Shown piece by piece: positions 24,808-31,620 of a stretch of DNA of 64,000 nt. Within the stretch, counting starts at the first letter, position 1. Each line of letters opens with the position of its first letter. Origin of the DNA: Actinomadura xylanilytica (lineage in GTDB: Bacteria; Actinomycetota; Actinomycetes; Streptosporangiales; Streptosporangiaceae); NCBI RefSeq assembly GCF_030283145.1, contig NZ_JASNWE010000005.1, positions 124,001-188,000 on the forward strand. The letters are read 5' to 3'. The position numbers were made by a program, and so were the translations under genes. Under the pieces are notes generated by a model, which was not told where the DNA came from, did not search any database, and worked only from the letters and a program-made list of their open reading frames with translations.

Positions 24808-26220
24808 ATGACACCTGACCAGGCGGTCACCGCCGCCGTCTCCGCGGCCGGGGCCTGGGCCTCGGCCGCGCCCGCGGCCCGCGCGCACGCGCTGGACGCG
24901 GTCGCGGGCGCGCTGGAGGCGGCCCGCGCCGAGCTGGTGCCGCTGGCCGACGAGGAGTCGCGGCTCGGGCCGGCCCGGCTGAACGGGGAGCTCGGCCGCA
25001 CCACCTTCCAGCTCCGGCTGTTCGCGGGCCAGGTCCGCGCGGGCGCGTTCTACGACGCGCGGATCGACCGGCCCGACCCGCAGTGGCCCACCGGCCCCCG
25101 GCCCGACCTGCGGCGCTACCGCACGGCGCTCGGTCCGGTGCTGGTGTTCGCCGCGAGCAACTTCCCGTTCGCGTTCAGCGTCGCGGGCGGCGACACCGCC
25201 TCGGCGTGGGCCGCGGGCTGCCCGGTCGTGGTCAAGGCGCACCCCGGCCACCCGAGGCTGTCCCGCCGCACTGCCGCGATCATCACCGCGGCGCTGCGCG
25301 AGGCCGGCGCGCCGGACGGCGTGTTCGGGCTGATCGAGGGCGAGGCGGAGGGCGTCGCGGCGCTGCGCCATCCGGGCCTCGCCGCCGCGGCCTTCACCGG
25401 TTCCGCGCGCGGCGGCCTCGCCCTGGCGAGGATCGCGGCGGACCGGCCCACGCCGATCCCGTTCTACGGCGAGCTCGGCAGCGTCAACCCGACCGTCGTC
25501 ACGCCCGGTGCGGCCGAGGCCCGCGGCGAGGAGATCGCCCAGGGCTACGTCGCCTCGCTCACCCAGGGCGCCGGGCAGTTCTGCACCAATCCCGGCCTGC
25601 TGTTCGCCCCGGCCGGGCTGGTGGACCGCGTCGCCGGGCTGCTCGGCGAGGTCGCCGCCGCCCCGATGCTGAACGACCGCATCGAGGCCGGCTACCTCGA
25701 GGGCGCCCGCGCGCTCGGGGGACGGCCCGGCGTCCGGCGGCTGGTCTGGCCGGACGACGACGCCTCGCCCGCGCCGCGCCTGCTCGCCATGGACCTGGAG
25801 GCGTTCGCCGCCGACCGCGACGCCGCCGCGCGGGAGTGCTTCGGGCCGCTCGGCCTGGCCGTCACCTACACCGCCGTCCAGGACGTCGCCGGAGTGCTCG
25901 CCGGGCTCCCGGGCCAGCTCACCGCCTCGCTGCACGCCGAGCCGGACGAGGCCGGCGACCTCGCCGCGCTGGCCGGCGTCCTCGCGGGCCGCAGCGGGCG
26001 GGTGCTGTGGAACCAGTGGCCGACGGGGGTGTCGGTCACGCACGCGATGGAGCACGGCGGGCCGTTCCCGGCGACGACCACGCCGGCCACCACCTCGGTC
26101 GGCACCGCCGCGATCGAGCGGTTCCTGCGCCCCGTCGCGTTCCAGGGCTGGCCGCAGGACCTGCTGCCCGAGCCCCTGCGCGACGCCAACCCGTGGGACG
26201 TCCCGCAGCAGGTCCACTGA
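24808..26220 (+). CDS. Alpha-ketoglutarate semialdehyde dehydrogenase
   Basis: 470 aa aldehyde dehydrogenase completing the route to alpha-ketoglutarate. Catalytic Cys in GAGQFCTNPG and Glu in YGELGSVNP are visible; AASNFPFAFSVAGGDTASAWAAG is characteristic of the KGSA dehydrogenases found with hydroxyproline and pentose/uronate pathways. 52 bp separate it from the epimerase, with GAAGGGAG before the ATG at 24808. An ATG at 24803 is out of frame. Confidence 0.88.
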   Translation: MTPDQAVTAAVSAAGAWASAAPAARAHALDAVAGALEAARAELVPLADEESRLGPARLNGELGRTTFQLRLFAGQVRAGAFYDARIDRPDPQWPTGPRPDLRRYRTALGPVLVFAASNFPFAFSVAGGDTASAWAAGCPVVVKAHPGHPRLSRRTAAIITAALREAGAPDGVFGLIEGEAEGVAALRHPGLAAAAFTGSARGGLALARIAADRPTPIPFYGELGSVNPTVVTPGAAEARGEEIAQGYVASLTQGAGQFCTNPGLLFAPAGLVDRVAGLLGEVAAAPMLNDRIEAGYLEGARALGGRPGVRRLVWPDDDASPAPRLLAMDLEAFAADRDAAARECFGPLGLAVTYTAVQDVAGVLAGLPGQLTASLHAEPDEAGDLAALAGVLAGRSGRVLWNQWPTGVSVTHAMEHGGPFPATTTPATTSVGTAAIERFLRPVAFQGWPQDLLPEPLRDANPWDVPQQVH

Positions 26221-26234
26221 CGGAGGACGGCGGT

Positions 26235-26277
26235 GGGGCCGGCGCTCGTCGCGCAGGACGCGACGGGCACCGGCCCC
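26235..26277. terminator. Bidirectional hairpin terminator
   Basis: GGGGCCGG (26235-26242) pairs with CCGGCCCC (26270-26277), with an inner stem CGTCGCG (26247-26253) / CGCGACG (26259-26265). Followed by TTCCTC on the plus strand. Lies between the end of the hydroxyproline operon and the end of the convergent SH3b gene. Confidence 0.7.
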
Positions 26278-26305
26278 TTCCTCATCGGCGAACCGCAGCT
26301 CCGCC

Positions 26306-26800
26306 TTAGCGGCAGCTGTTGTAGAGGATGTACCACTTGCCGTTGCCGTTGCCGAGCTTGTAGTCGGCGACCCAGTTGCCGTTCCGCAGCTTCACCCAGA
26401 GGTAGCCCTGGTTGCGGACAATGCTGCTCCAGTTCGTCTGGACCACAGCGTGGAACGGCAGGCCGCCCGTCCTGGCGAAGTTCGTGCCGGGGCCCGAGCG
26501 GGTGTTGAGGCCCCTGGCGACGACGCGCCCGGTGCACCAGCGCGCGTCGATGTCGGTCCGCTGGAGGAGCCGGTTGGTGGCCGCGGCCGCGCCCTCGGGC
26601 CCGACCTCGATGCCGCCGATCGCCTCTTCCTCGGCCGCCGGAGCCGGTTCGCCCTGCTGGCCGGCCGGCGCGTTCTCCATGCCCTGCGCGACCTGGGGCG
26701 GCGCGGGTGGCACGTCGGCGTTCGCGGCGCTGAAGCCGAGGGTGGTCCCGGCCAGCGCGGTGAAGACCGCACCCATGCCGATCTTTGTCGCTACCTGCAT
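26306..26800 (-). CDS. Secreted bacterial SH3 (SH3b) domain protein
   Basis: 164 aa. A short signal peptide (hydrophobic residues about 7-25, ANA site) is followed by an acidic Pro/Ala/Glu linker and a C-terminal SH3b domain opened by RGLNTRSGPGTNF. SH3b domains bind peptidoglycan peptides or stay near the wall. Codon use is less GC-biased than the neighbours. A strong ribosome site (TGGAGGAA) precedes the ATG at 26800. Two Cys (WC and the penultimate residue) could form a disulfide. No enzyme domain is seen. Confidence 0.8.
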   Translation of the reverse strand: MQVATKIGMGAVFTALAGTTLGFSAANADVPPAPPQVAQGMENAPAGQQGEPAPAAEEEAIGGIEVGPEGAAAATNRLLQRTDIDARWCTGRVVARGLNTRSGPGTNFARTGGLPFHAVVQTNWSSIVRNQGYLWVKLRNGNWVADYKLGNGNGKWYILYNSCR

Positions 26801-26882
26801 CTCGTTCCTCCAGAGATAAGCGAGTGACTACGCTCGGGAATTACCCAGAGTTACCGGAGGTACACGAGGTGTATCGATTTCG

Positions 26883-27508
26883 TTAGGTCGCGCCGTCGCG
26901 GTCGAACAGCAGTTTGAGCACCGGCCGCGCCGCGTCCTCGGGGGTGGTGTCGAGGCGGCCGGGCAGGGCGCCGCTCAGCCACAGGCTCGCGAAGCCGTGC
27001 GCGATCGACCAGGCGGCGATCGCGGCGGTCTCCTCCCCGTCCCGGCCGCCGGGCAGCGTGCGGGCCCCGCGCGCCAGGATCTCGTCGGCGCGGTCCCGGG
27101 CGGCGCCGAGCCCGGGATCGTCCGCGCGGTACAGCTCGGGCCGGAACATCACCTCGAAGTGGGTGCGGTGCTCGGTGGCGAACCGCACGTACGCCATGCC
27201 GACCTTCAGGAAGTCCTCGCCGGCCGCCTCGAGCTCGTCGGCGAACAGGGCGAAGCCCTCGGCCGCGACCACTGTCAGCAGCCCGGTCTTGTCGCCGAAG
27301 TGGTGGGCGGGCGCGGCGTGCGAGACGCCCGCGCGCCGGGCCAGCTCGCGCAGGCTCCAGCCCGCCGGGCCGGACTCGCTGATCGCCTGCACGGCGGCGT
27401 CGACGATGACACGGCGCAGGTTGCCGTGGTGGTAGCTGCGCGGGCTGATCTGCCTCGCCCCCTTCGAGTCCGGTCGCCAGCAGCGTATCCGGGGCCGGAA
27501 CTTGTCAT
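26883..27508 (-). CDS. TetR/AcrR-family regulator with a frame problem at its start
   Basis: The HTH (SPRSYHHGNLRRVIVDAAV, then WSLRELARRAGVSHAAPAHHF) and a TetR ligand domain run in frame from about 27450 to the stop at 26883. In that frame there is no ATG, GTG or TTG between the HTH and the operator; the first is a TTG at 27533 on the far side of it. The ATG at 27508, at the expected transcription start, opens a different frame (MTSSGPGYAAGD). One extra base in the C5 run at 27458-27462 would join them. So there is either a sequencing or real indel or the unusual TTG start. It probably represses itself and the divergent DUF3291 gene. Confidence 0.72.
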
Positions 27509-27517
27509 TGACAAGTT
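27499..27517. promoter_or_regulatory. TetR operator 1
   Basis: AACTTGTCATTGACAAGTT has perfect 9-bp arms around a single central base. It includes the plus-strand -35 TTGACA (27508-27513) of the DUF3291 gene and the likely start region of the TetR gene. It shares the core CTTGTC-N3-GACAAG with operator 2. Confidence 0.8.
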
Positions 27518-27536
27518 TTGGTCGGCAGGGCAATCT
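27508..27536 (+). promoter_or_regulatory. Face-to-face promoters between TetR and DUF3291 genes
   Basis: Plus strand: TTGACA (27508-27513), 17 bp, CAATCT (27531-27536). Minus strand: TTGACA (27542-27537), 17 bp, AAAACT (27519-27514). The two promoters interlock and each is covered by one operator, so one repressor can silence both. Confidence 0.5.
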
Positions 27537-27551
27537 TGTCAACGACAAGAT
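27533..27551. promoter_or_regulatory. TetR operator 2
   Basis: ATCTTGTCAACGACAAGAT has perfect 8-bp arms with a 3-bp centre. Its centre lies 34 bp from that of operator 1, and it covers the plus-strand -10/start region and the minus-strand -35. Confidence 0.8.
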
Positions 27552-27575
27552 CGATGCTTCCGAGAGGGGACCGTC

Positions 27576-27995
27576 ATGCCGACGCTGCCGTGGACCGAAC
27601 CGAACGCCGCCGAGCCGGGAGCCGAGGCCCTGGTCATGGCCTCCAGGCTCGAGGTGCGCTCCCTGCGCCAGGTGCCGGGCTTCCTCCGCGCCTCGATGTC
27701 CCTGTGGCGCCAGGCCCGCCGCTCGCCCGGCGCCTGGGGCCTCGGGCTGCGGGCCGAGCCGCTCCGGCGCACCTTCTGGACGGTCTCGGCCTGGAGCGGC
27801 GAGAAGGCCGTGCGCGCCTACGCGCGCGCCGAGCCGCACGCCTCCACGATGTGCCGCAAGCGCACGGTGGTGCGCGAGTCGACGTTCGTGTTCTGGAACG
27901 TCCCGGCCGAGGACCTGCCCATCGAGTGGGACGAGGTCGAGCGCCGCATCGCCGCCGAGCGCGAGCGCCGGGCCGCCGCGCCCGCCGCCGCCTGA
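27576..27995 (+). CDS. DUF3291-like/dimeric alpha-beta barrel protein
   Basis: 139 aa, start supported by GAGAGGGGA. The middle (MASRLEVRSLRQVPGFLRASM, shown in part; RRTFWTVSAWSGEKAVRAYARAEPH; STFVFWNVPAEDLP) resembles the small monooxygenase-like proteins grouped as DUF3291 or spheroidene-monooxygenase-related. No haem or metal motif is evident. It is the only gene divergently paired with the TetR regulator and so is probably its main target. Function is not established; a role in detoxifying the TetR ligand is possible. Confidence 0.65.
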   Translation: MPTLPWTEPNAAEPGAEALVMASRLEVRSLRQVPGFLRASMSLWRQARRSPGAWGLGLRAEPLRRTFWTVSAWSGEKAVRAYARAEPHASTMCRKRTVVRESTFVFWNVPAEDLPIEWDEVERRIAAERERRAAAPAAA

Positions 27996-28110
27996 GTTTG
28001 AGGCTCCCGCGCCCGACCGGTTATCATCCGGCCGCGGCATCGCGTGCCGGTCACCGGCCGGGTGAGGCATGGAGGTGCCGAGGAGAATGCCTGATGGAGG
28101 CATCCCACAC

Positions 28111-28500
28111 ATGTCAGTCGAGCTGAATCACACCATCGTCCACTCCCTGGACAACCGCGAGTCCGCCGAGTTCCTCGCGGGCATCCTCGGCCTGGAGGCC
28201 GGGCCCGAATGGGGCCCGTTCGTCCCGCTGTCCCTCGCCAACGGGGTCACGCTGGACTTCGCCACCGTCCCCGCCGAGTCGATCGTCACGCAGCACTACG
28301 CGTTCCTCATCTCCGAAGCGGAGTTCGACGCCGCCTTCGAGCGGATCCGGAGCGCGGGACTCACCTACTACGCCGACCCGCACCGCAAGCACCCCGGCGA
28401 GATCAACCGCAACGACGGCGGGCGCGGCCTGTACTTCATGGACCCGGCGGGGCACGGCATGGAGATCATCACCGTTCCCTACGGCGGCTTCCCCGCGTGA
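28111..28500 (+). CDS. VOC-superfamily (glyoxalase/bleomycin-resistance-like) protein
   Basis: 129 aa. One pair of beta-alpha-beta-beta-beta modules: LNHTIVHSLDNRESAEFLAGILG at the start (part shown) and LYFMDPAGHGMEIITVPY at the end, the latter carrying the usual metal-ligand Glu; His in LNHTIV is the other candidate ligand. GGAGG at 28096-28100 supports the ATG at 28111 over an upstream one at 28069. Substrate cannot be inferred. The stop overlaps the next small ORF as GTGA. Confidence 0.82.
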   Translation: MSVELNHTIVHSLDNRESAEFLAGILGLEAGPEWGPFVPLSLANGVTLDFATVPAESIVTQHYAFLISEAEFDAAFERIRSAGLTYYADPHRKHPGEINRNDGGRGLYFMDPAGHGMEIITVPYGGFPA

Positions 28501-28733
28501 CGGGCCCGCCCGACCGCGGTACCGCGTCCGGTGCCCGGCTCGTCGCGATCCACGATCGGCTCCGCGAGGACCTGGACCGGCTCAGCGACGACATCGACGC
28601 CCAGCCCGGGGCGGCCGGCATGCCTCCCGGGTTCCGCTCCGGCTGACCCGGGCGGCCCGGCGAGGTCTCCCCGGAGGAGATCTCCGACGCCCTCACCGCC
28701 TTCGCCGGCGACCGCTGGACCGAGCCGACCTGA
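28497..28733 (+). pseudogene. Small ORF interrupted by an in-frame TGA
   Basis: GTG at 28497, overlapping the VOC stop, opens a 49-codon ORF containing RLVAIHDRLREDLDRLSDD, stopping at TGA 28644-28646. The same frame continues without further stops through GEVSPEEISDALTAFAGDRW to TGA 28731-28733, and both halves look coding (C-rich third positions, helix-like). It may be one gene of about 78 codons broken by a nonsense change, or two unrelated pieces. Family not recognised. Confidence 0.35.
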
Positions 28734-28746
28734 CCCCCCGTGCCCC

Positions 28747-30228
28747 TCACAGCCGGATCCAGGTGGTCTTGAGCTGGGTGTACTCGTCGAGCGCGTGCAG
28801 CGACTTGTCGCGGCCGAAGCCCGACTGCCCGTACCCGCCGAACGGGACGGTGACGTCGCTGTCGTCGAAGCAGTTGACCCAGACCGTCCCGGCGCGGACG
28901 GCGCGGGCCATCAGGTGCGCCTTGGACAGGTCCCTGGTCCAGACGGCGGCGGCGAGTCCGTACGGGGTGCCGTTGGCGAGCGCGACGGCCTCGTCCTCGT
29001 CGTCGAAGGGCAGGACGGCCAGGACGGGCCCGAACACCTCCTCCCGCGCGACCCGCATGTCCGGTGTGACCGCGTCCAGGACGGTGGGCTCGACGTAGAA
29101 GCCGCCGGTCTCCTCCAGGACCCGGCCGCCGCCGGTGACGACGGCCGCGCCCTCCTCGCGGGCGGTGGCGAGATGGCCGAGGACGCGGTCGAGGTGGGCG
29201 CGCTCGACGAGGGCGCCCATCGTGGTCGCCGGGTCGAGCGGGTCGCCGGGCCGCATCGCCTCGGACGCGCGGACGACGGCGTCCAGCAGCTCGTCCTTGC
29301 GGGAACGGTGCACTAGCAGCCGCGACCCGGCCGAGCACACCTCGCCCTGGTTGAAGAAGATCCCGCCCGCCACGGCCCGCGCGACCGTCTCGGTGTCGGG
29401 GGCGTCGGCCAGGACGATCTGCGGGCTCTTCCCGCCGAGCTCCAGCGCCACCCGCTTGAGGTTGGAGTCGGCGGCCGAGTGCAGCAGCAGCCGGCCGACC
29501 TCGCCGGACCCGGTGAACGCGACGGCGTCGACGCCGGGGTGGCGGCCGAGTGCCGCGCCCGCCGTCGGCCCGAAGCCGGTGACGACGTTCAGCACGCCCG
29601 GCGGGAGGCCCGCCTCGGCGGCCAGCTCGGCGAGGCGCAGCGCGGTCAGCGGCGACTGCTCGGCCGGCTTGAGGACGACCGAGTTGCCGGTGGCGAGCGC
29701 GGGCGCGAGCTTCCACGCCGCGAGCATCAGCGGGAAGTTCCACGGGACGATCGCCGCGACCACGCCGAGCGGCTCCCGGGTGATGGTCGCCAGCGTGCGC
29801 GCGTCGGTCGGCGCGACCTGGTCGTAGACCTTGTCGACGGCCTCGGCGAAGAAGTCGAGGGTCTGCACGGCGACGCGCAGGTCGACCGCCAGCGCGTCGG
29901 AGACCGGCTTGCCCATGTCGAGGCTCTCGGTCCGCGCGAGCTCCTCGCGGTGCGCCTCGACCAGCTCCGACAGGCGGCGCAGCACCGCGCGGCGCTCGCG
30001 CGGGTGCCGGTGCCGCCAGCGGCCGTCCTCGAACGCGGCGCGCGCGGCGGCGACGGCGGCGTCCACGTCGGCGGCGTCGCCCTCGGCGATCTCGGCGATG
30101 ACGCGTCCGTCGCGGGGCGAGACGCAGGGGAAGGTCCGCCCGCTCGCCGCCGGGCGGAACCCGCCGTCGACGAACAGGTCGGTGCGCAGGGCCGGCGCGG
30201 TGTCGGTGCCGGCGTCGTGCTCAGCCAT
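28747..30228 (-). CDS. Aldehyde dehydrogenase, gamma-glutamyl-aminobutyraldehyde type (PuuC-like)
   Basis: 493 aa NAD(P)-dependent aldehyde dehydrogenase, last gene of the gamma-glutamylation operon. Motifs: VPWNFPLML, FTGSGEVGRLL, ELGGKSPQIVL (catalytic Glu) and FFNQGEVCSAGSRL (catalytic Cys), with C-terminal GFGRDKSLHALDEYTQLKTTW typical of the PuuC/gamma-glutamyl-aminobutyraldehyde group. It would oxidise the gamma-glutamylated aldehyde formed after amine oxidation. The start overlaps the PuuD-like stop by 8 bp. Confidence 0.87.
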   Translation of the reverse strand: MAEHDAGTDTAPALRTDLFVDGGFRPAASGRTFPCVSPRDGRVIAEIAEGDAADVDAAVAAARAAFEDGRWRHRHPRERRAVLRRLSELVEAHREELARTESLDMGKPVSDALAVDLRVAVQTLDFFAEAVDKVYDQVAPTDARTLATITREPLGVVAAIVPWNFPLMLAAWKLAPALATGNSVVLKPAEQSPLTALRLAELAAEAGLPPGVLNVVTGFGPTAGAALGRHPGVDAVAFTGSGEVGRLLLHSAADSNLKRVALELGGKSPQIVLADAPDTETVARAVAGGIFFNQGEVCSAGSRLLVHRSRKDELLDAVVRASEAMRPGDPLDPATTMGALVERAHLDRVLGHLATAREEGAAVVTGGGRVLEETGGFYVEPTVLDAVTPDMRVAREEVFGPVLAVLPFDDEDEAVALANGTPYGLAAAVWTRDLSKAHLMARAVRAGTVWVNCFDDSDVTVPFGGYGQSGFGRDKSLHALDEYTQLKTTWIRL

Positions 30229-30925
30229 GGTCGTTCCCGTTCCGCGCGTCCTCGACGACCGCGTCGAAGAGCGCCTGCTCGTAGGGGGTCTCGGCGGCGT
30301 CGTCCTCAGGGTGCCACTGCACGCACAGCAGCCGGGCGGTGTCGTGCTCGAGCGCCTCGGCGATCCCGTCGGGGGCCCGCGCGACGACGCGCAGCCCGCG
30401 CCCGAGGACGTCGACGGCCTGGTGGTGGTAGGAGGAGACCGCGACGGCGTCGGCGCCGAGGACGCGGGCCGTCCGGCAGTCCGGCTCGAGCTTCACCCCG
30501 TGCGGGCCCAGATGGTCGACGCCGCCGGGCGGGACGTGCTGGACGAGGGTTCCGCCGCACGCCACGTTCAGCACCTGCATCCCGCGGCAGATCGCCAGGG
30601 TCGGCAGCCGGTGGGCGAGCGCGGCGCGGACGACGGCGAGGTCCGCCTCGTCCTGCGCGTCGTCGGTTGGGGCGGTGCGCGGGTCGGGTTCGGCGCCGTA
30701 CCGGCCGGGGCCGAGGTCGCCGCCGCCGGGCACCACGATCCCGTCGAAGCGGGCGAGCCTGGCGGCGAGGCCGCCCGGCTCGCCGTGGTAGACGGTCAGG
30801 GGCTCGCCGCCCGCCCGGTAGACCGCCTCCAGGATCTTCGCGGCGGCGACCACCCCGTTCAGCCGGAGGCCCTCGATCTTCGGGGAGCGCATCCCGGCGA
30901 CGGCGATGAGGGGGCGCGCGCTCAC
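30221..30925 (-). CDS. Gamma-glutamyl-gamma-aminobutyrate hydrolase-like class I amidotransferase (PuuD-like)
   Basis: 234 aa, GTG start. Removes glutamate from a gamma-glutamylated carboxylate. Catalytic triad is clear: Cys in AICRGMQVLNVACGG, His and Glu in QWHPEDD. VPGGGDLGPGRYG is the usual oxyanion region of the peptidase C26 family. Overlaps the upstream gene by 4 bp (GTGA). Confidence 0.9.
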   Translation of the reverse strand: MSARPLIAVAGMRSPKIEGLRLNGVVAAAKILEAVYRAGGEPLTVYHGEPGGLAARLARFDGIVVPGGGDLGPGRYGAEPDPRTAPTDDAQDEADLAVVRAALAHRLPTLAICRGMQVLNVACGGTLVQHVPPGGVDHLGPHGVKLEPDCRTARVLGADAVAVSSYHHQAVDVLGRGLRVVARAPDGIAEALEHDTARLLCVQWHPEDDAAETPYEQALFDAVVEDARNGNDHG

Positions 30926-31620
30926 GCGAACGGGTACGGCAGGTCGGGCATCCAGGTCCGCCACGCCTTCCCGAGCCGTCCGTCGGAGATGACCGCGGCC
31001 AGCGCGGCGTCGATCGCCTCGCGGGTGCCGGGCCGGTCCCTGGCGACCGCGACACCCCACCGGTTGCCGGTCGGTACGGTGAAGGCGACCGAGAACGCGG
31101 GGTCGGCGCCGAGCGGCACGAACACCACGTCGTCGTCGACCACGGCGTCGACCTCGCCCGCGCGCAGCGCGGCCAGCATGTCGCCGAACACGTCGTCGGT
31201 CCCGCCGCCGAACGGGACGACCAGCGCGCCCTCGAACGTCTCGGCCAGCGCCAGGTTGGTGCTGCCGCCGATCGCCGCGACCCGCCGCCCGCGCAGGTCG
31301 CGCGGCGACGCAACGTCCTCGCCGCGCCGGACCAGGACCGACTCGTTGAACACCGCGTACGGGCGGGTGAAGTCGGCCTGCCGCCGCCGCGCGGCGGTGA
31401 TGCCCTGCCCGCACCACACCGCGTCGACCTCGTGGGCGCGCAGCGCCGGGAAGAACTCCGCCCACGGCGTGAACACCCACTCCAGCGGGCGGCCGAGCTC
31501 GTCCGCGACCAGCGCCGCCGCGTCCGGCTCGTAGCCGTGCCGGGCGCCCCCGGCGCCGGCGCGGCCGAACAGCGGCGGCGCCTCCGCGTCGATGCAGGCC
31601 AGGCGCAGGGGCCCGGTCAC
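30922..31620 (-). CDS. Type-3 solute-binding-protein-fold protein without signal peptide
   Basis: 232 aa from GTG. The polar amino-acid-binding fold is evident: AAALVADELGRPLEWVFTPWAEFFPAL (part), EVDAVWCGQGITAARRRQADFTRPYA, SPRDLRGRRVAAIGGSTNLAL, GNRWGVAVARDRPG. It begins directly with the first beta strand (LRLACIDAEAPPLF): no signal peptide or lipobox. It is locked between the GS-like and PuuD-like genes by 4-bp overlaps, and the operon's transporter is an APC permease, not an ABC system. A cytoplasmic carrier, sensor or enzyme role is more likely than ABC uptake. Confidence 0.75.
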   Translation of the reverse strand: MTGPLRLACIDAEAPPLFGRAGAGGARHGYEPDAAALVADELGRPLEWVFTPWAEFFPALRAHEVDAVWCGQGITAARRRQADFTRPYAVFNESVLVRRGEDVASPRDLRGRRVAAIGGSTNLALAETFEGALVVPFGGGTDDVFGDMLAALRAGEVDAVVDDDVVFVPLGADPAFSVAFTVPTGNRWGVAVARDRPGTREAIDAALAAVISDGRLGKAWRTWMPDLPYPFA

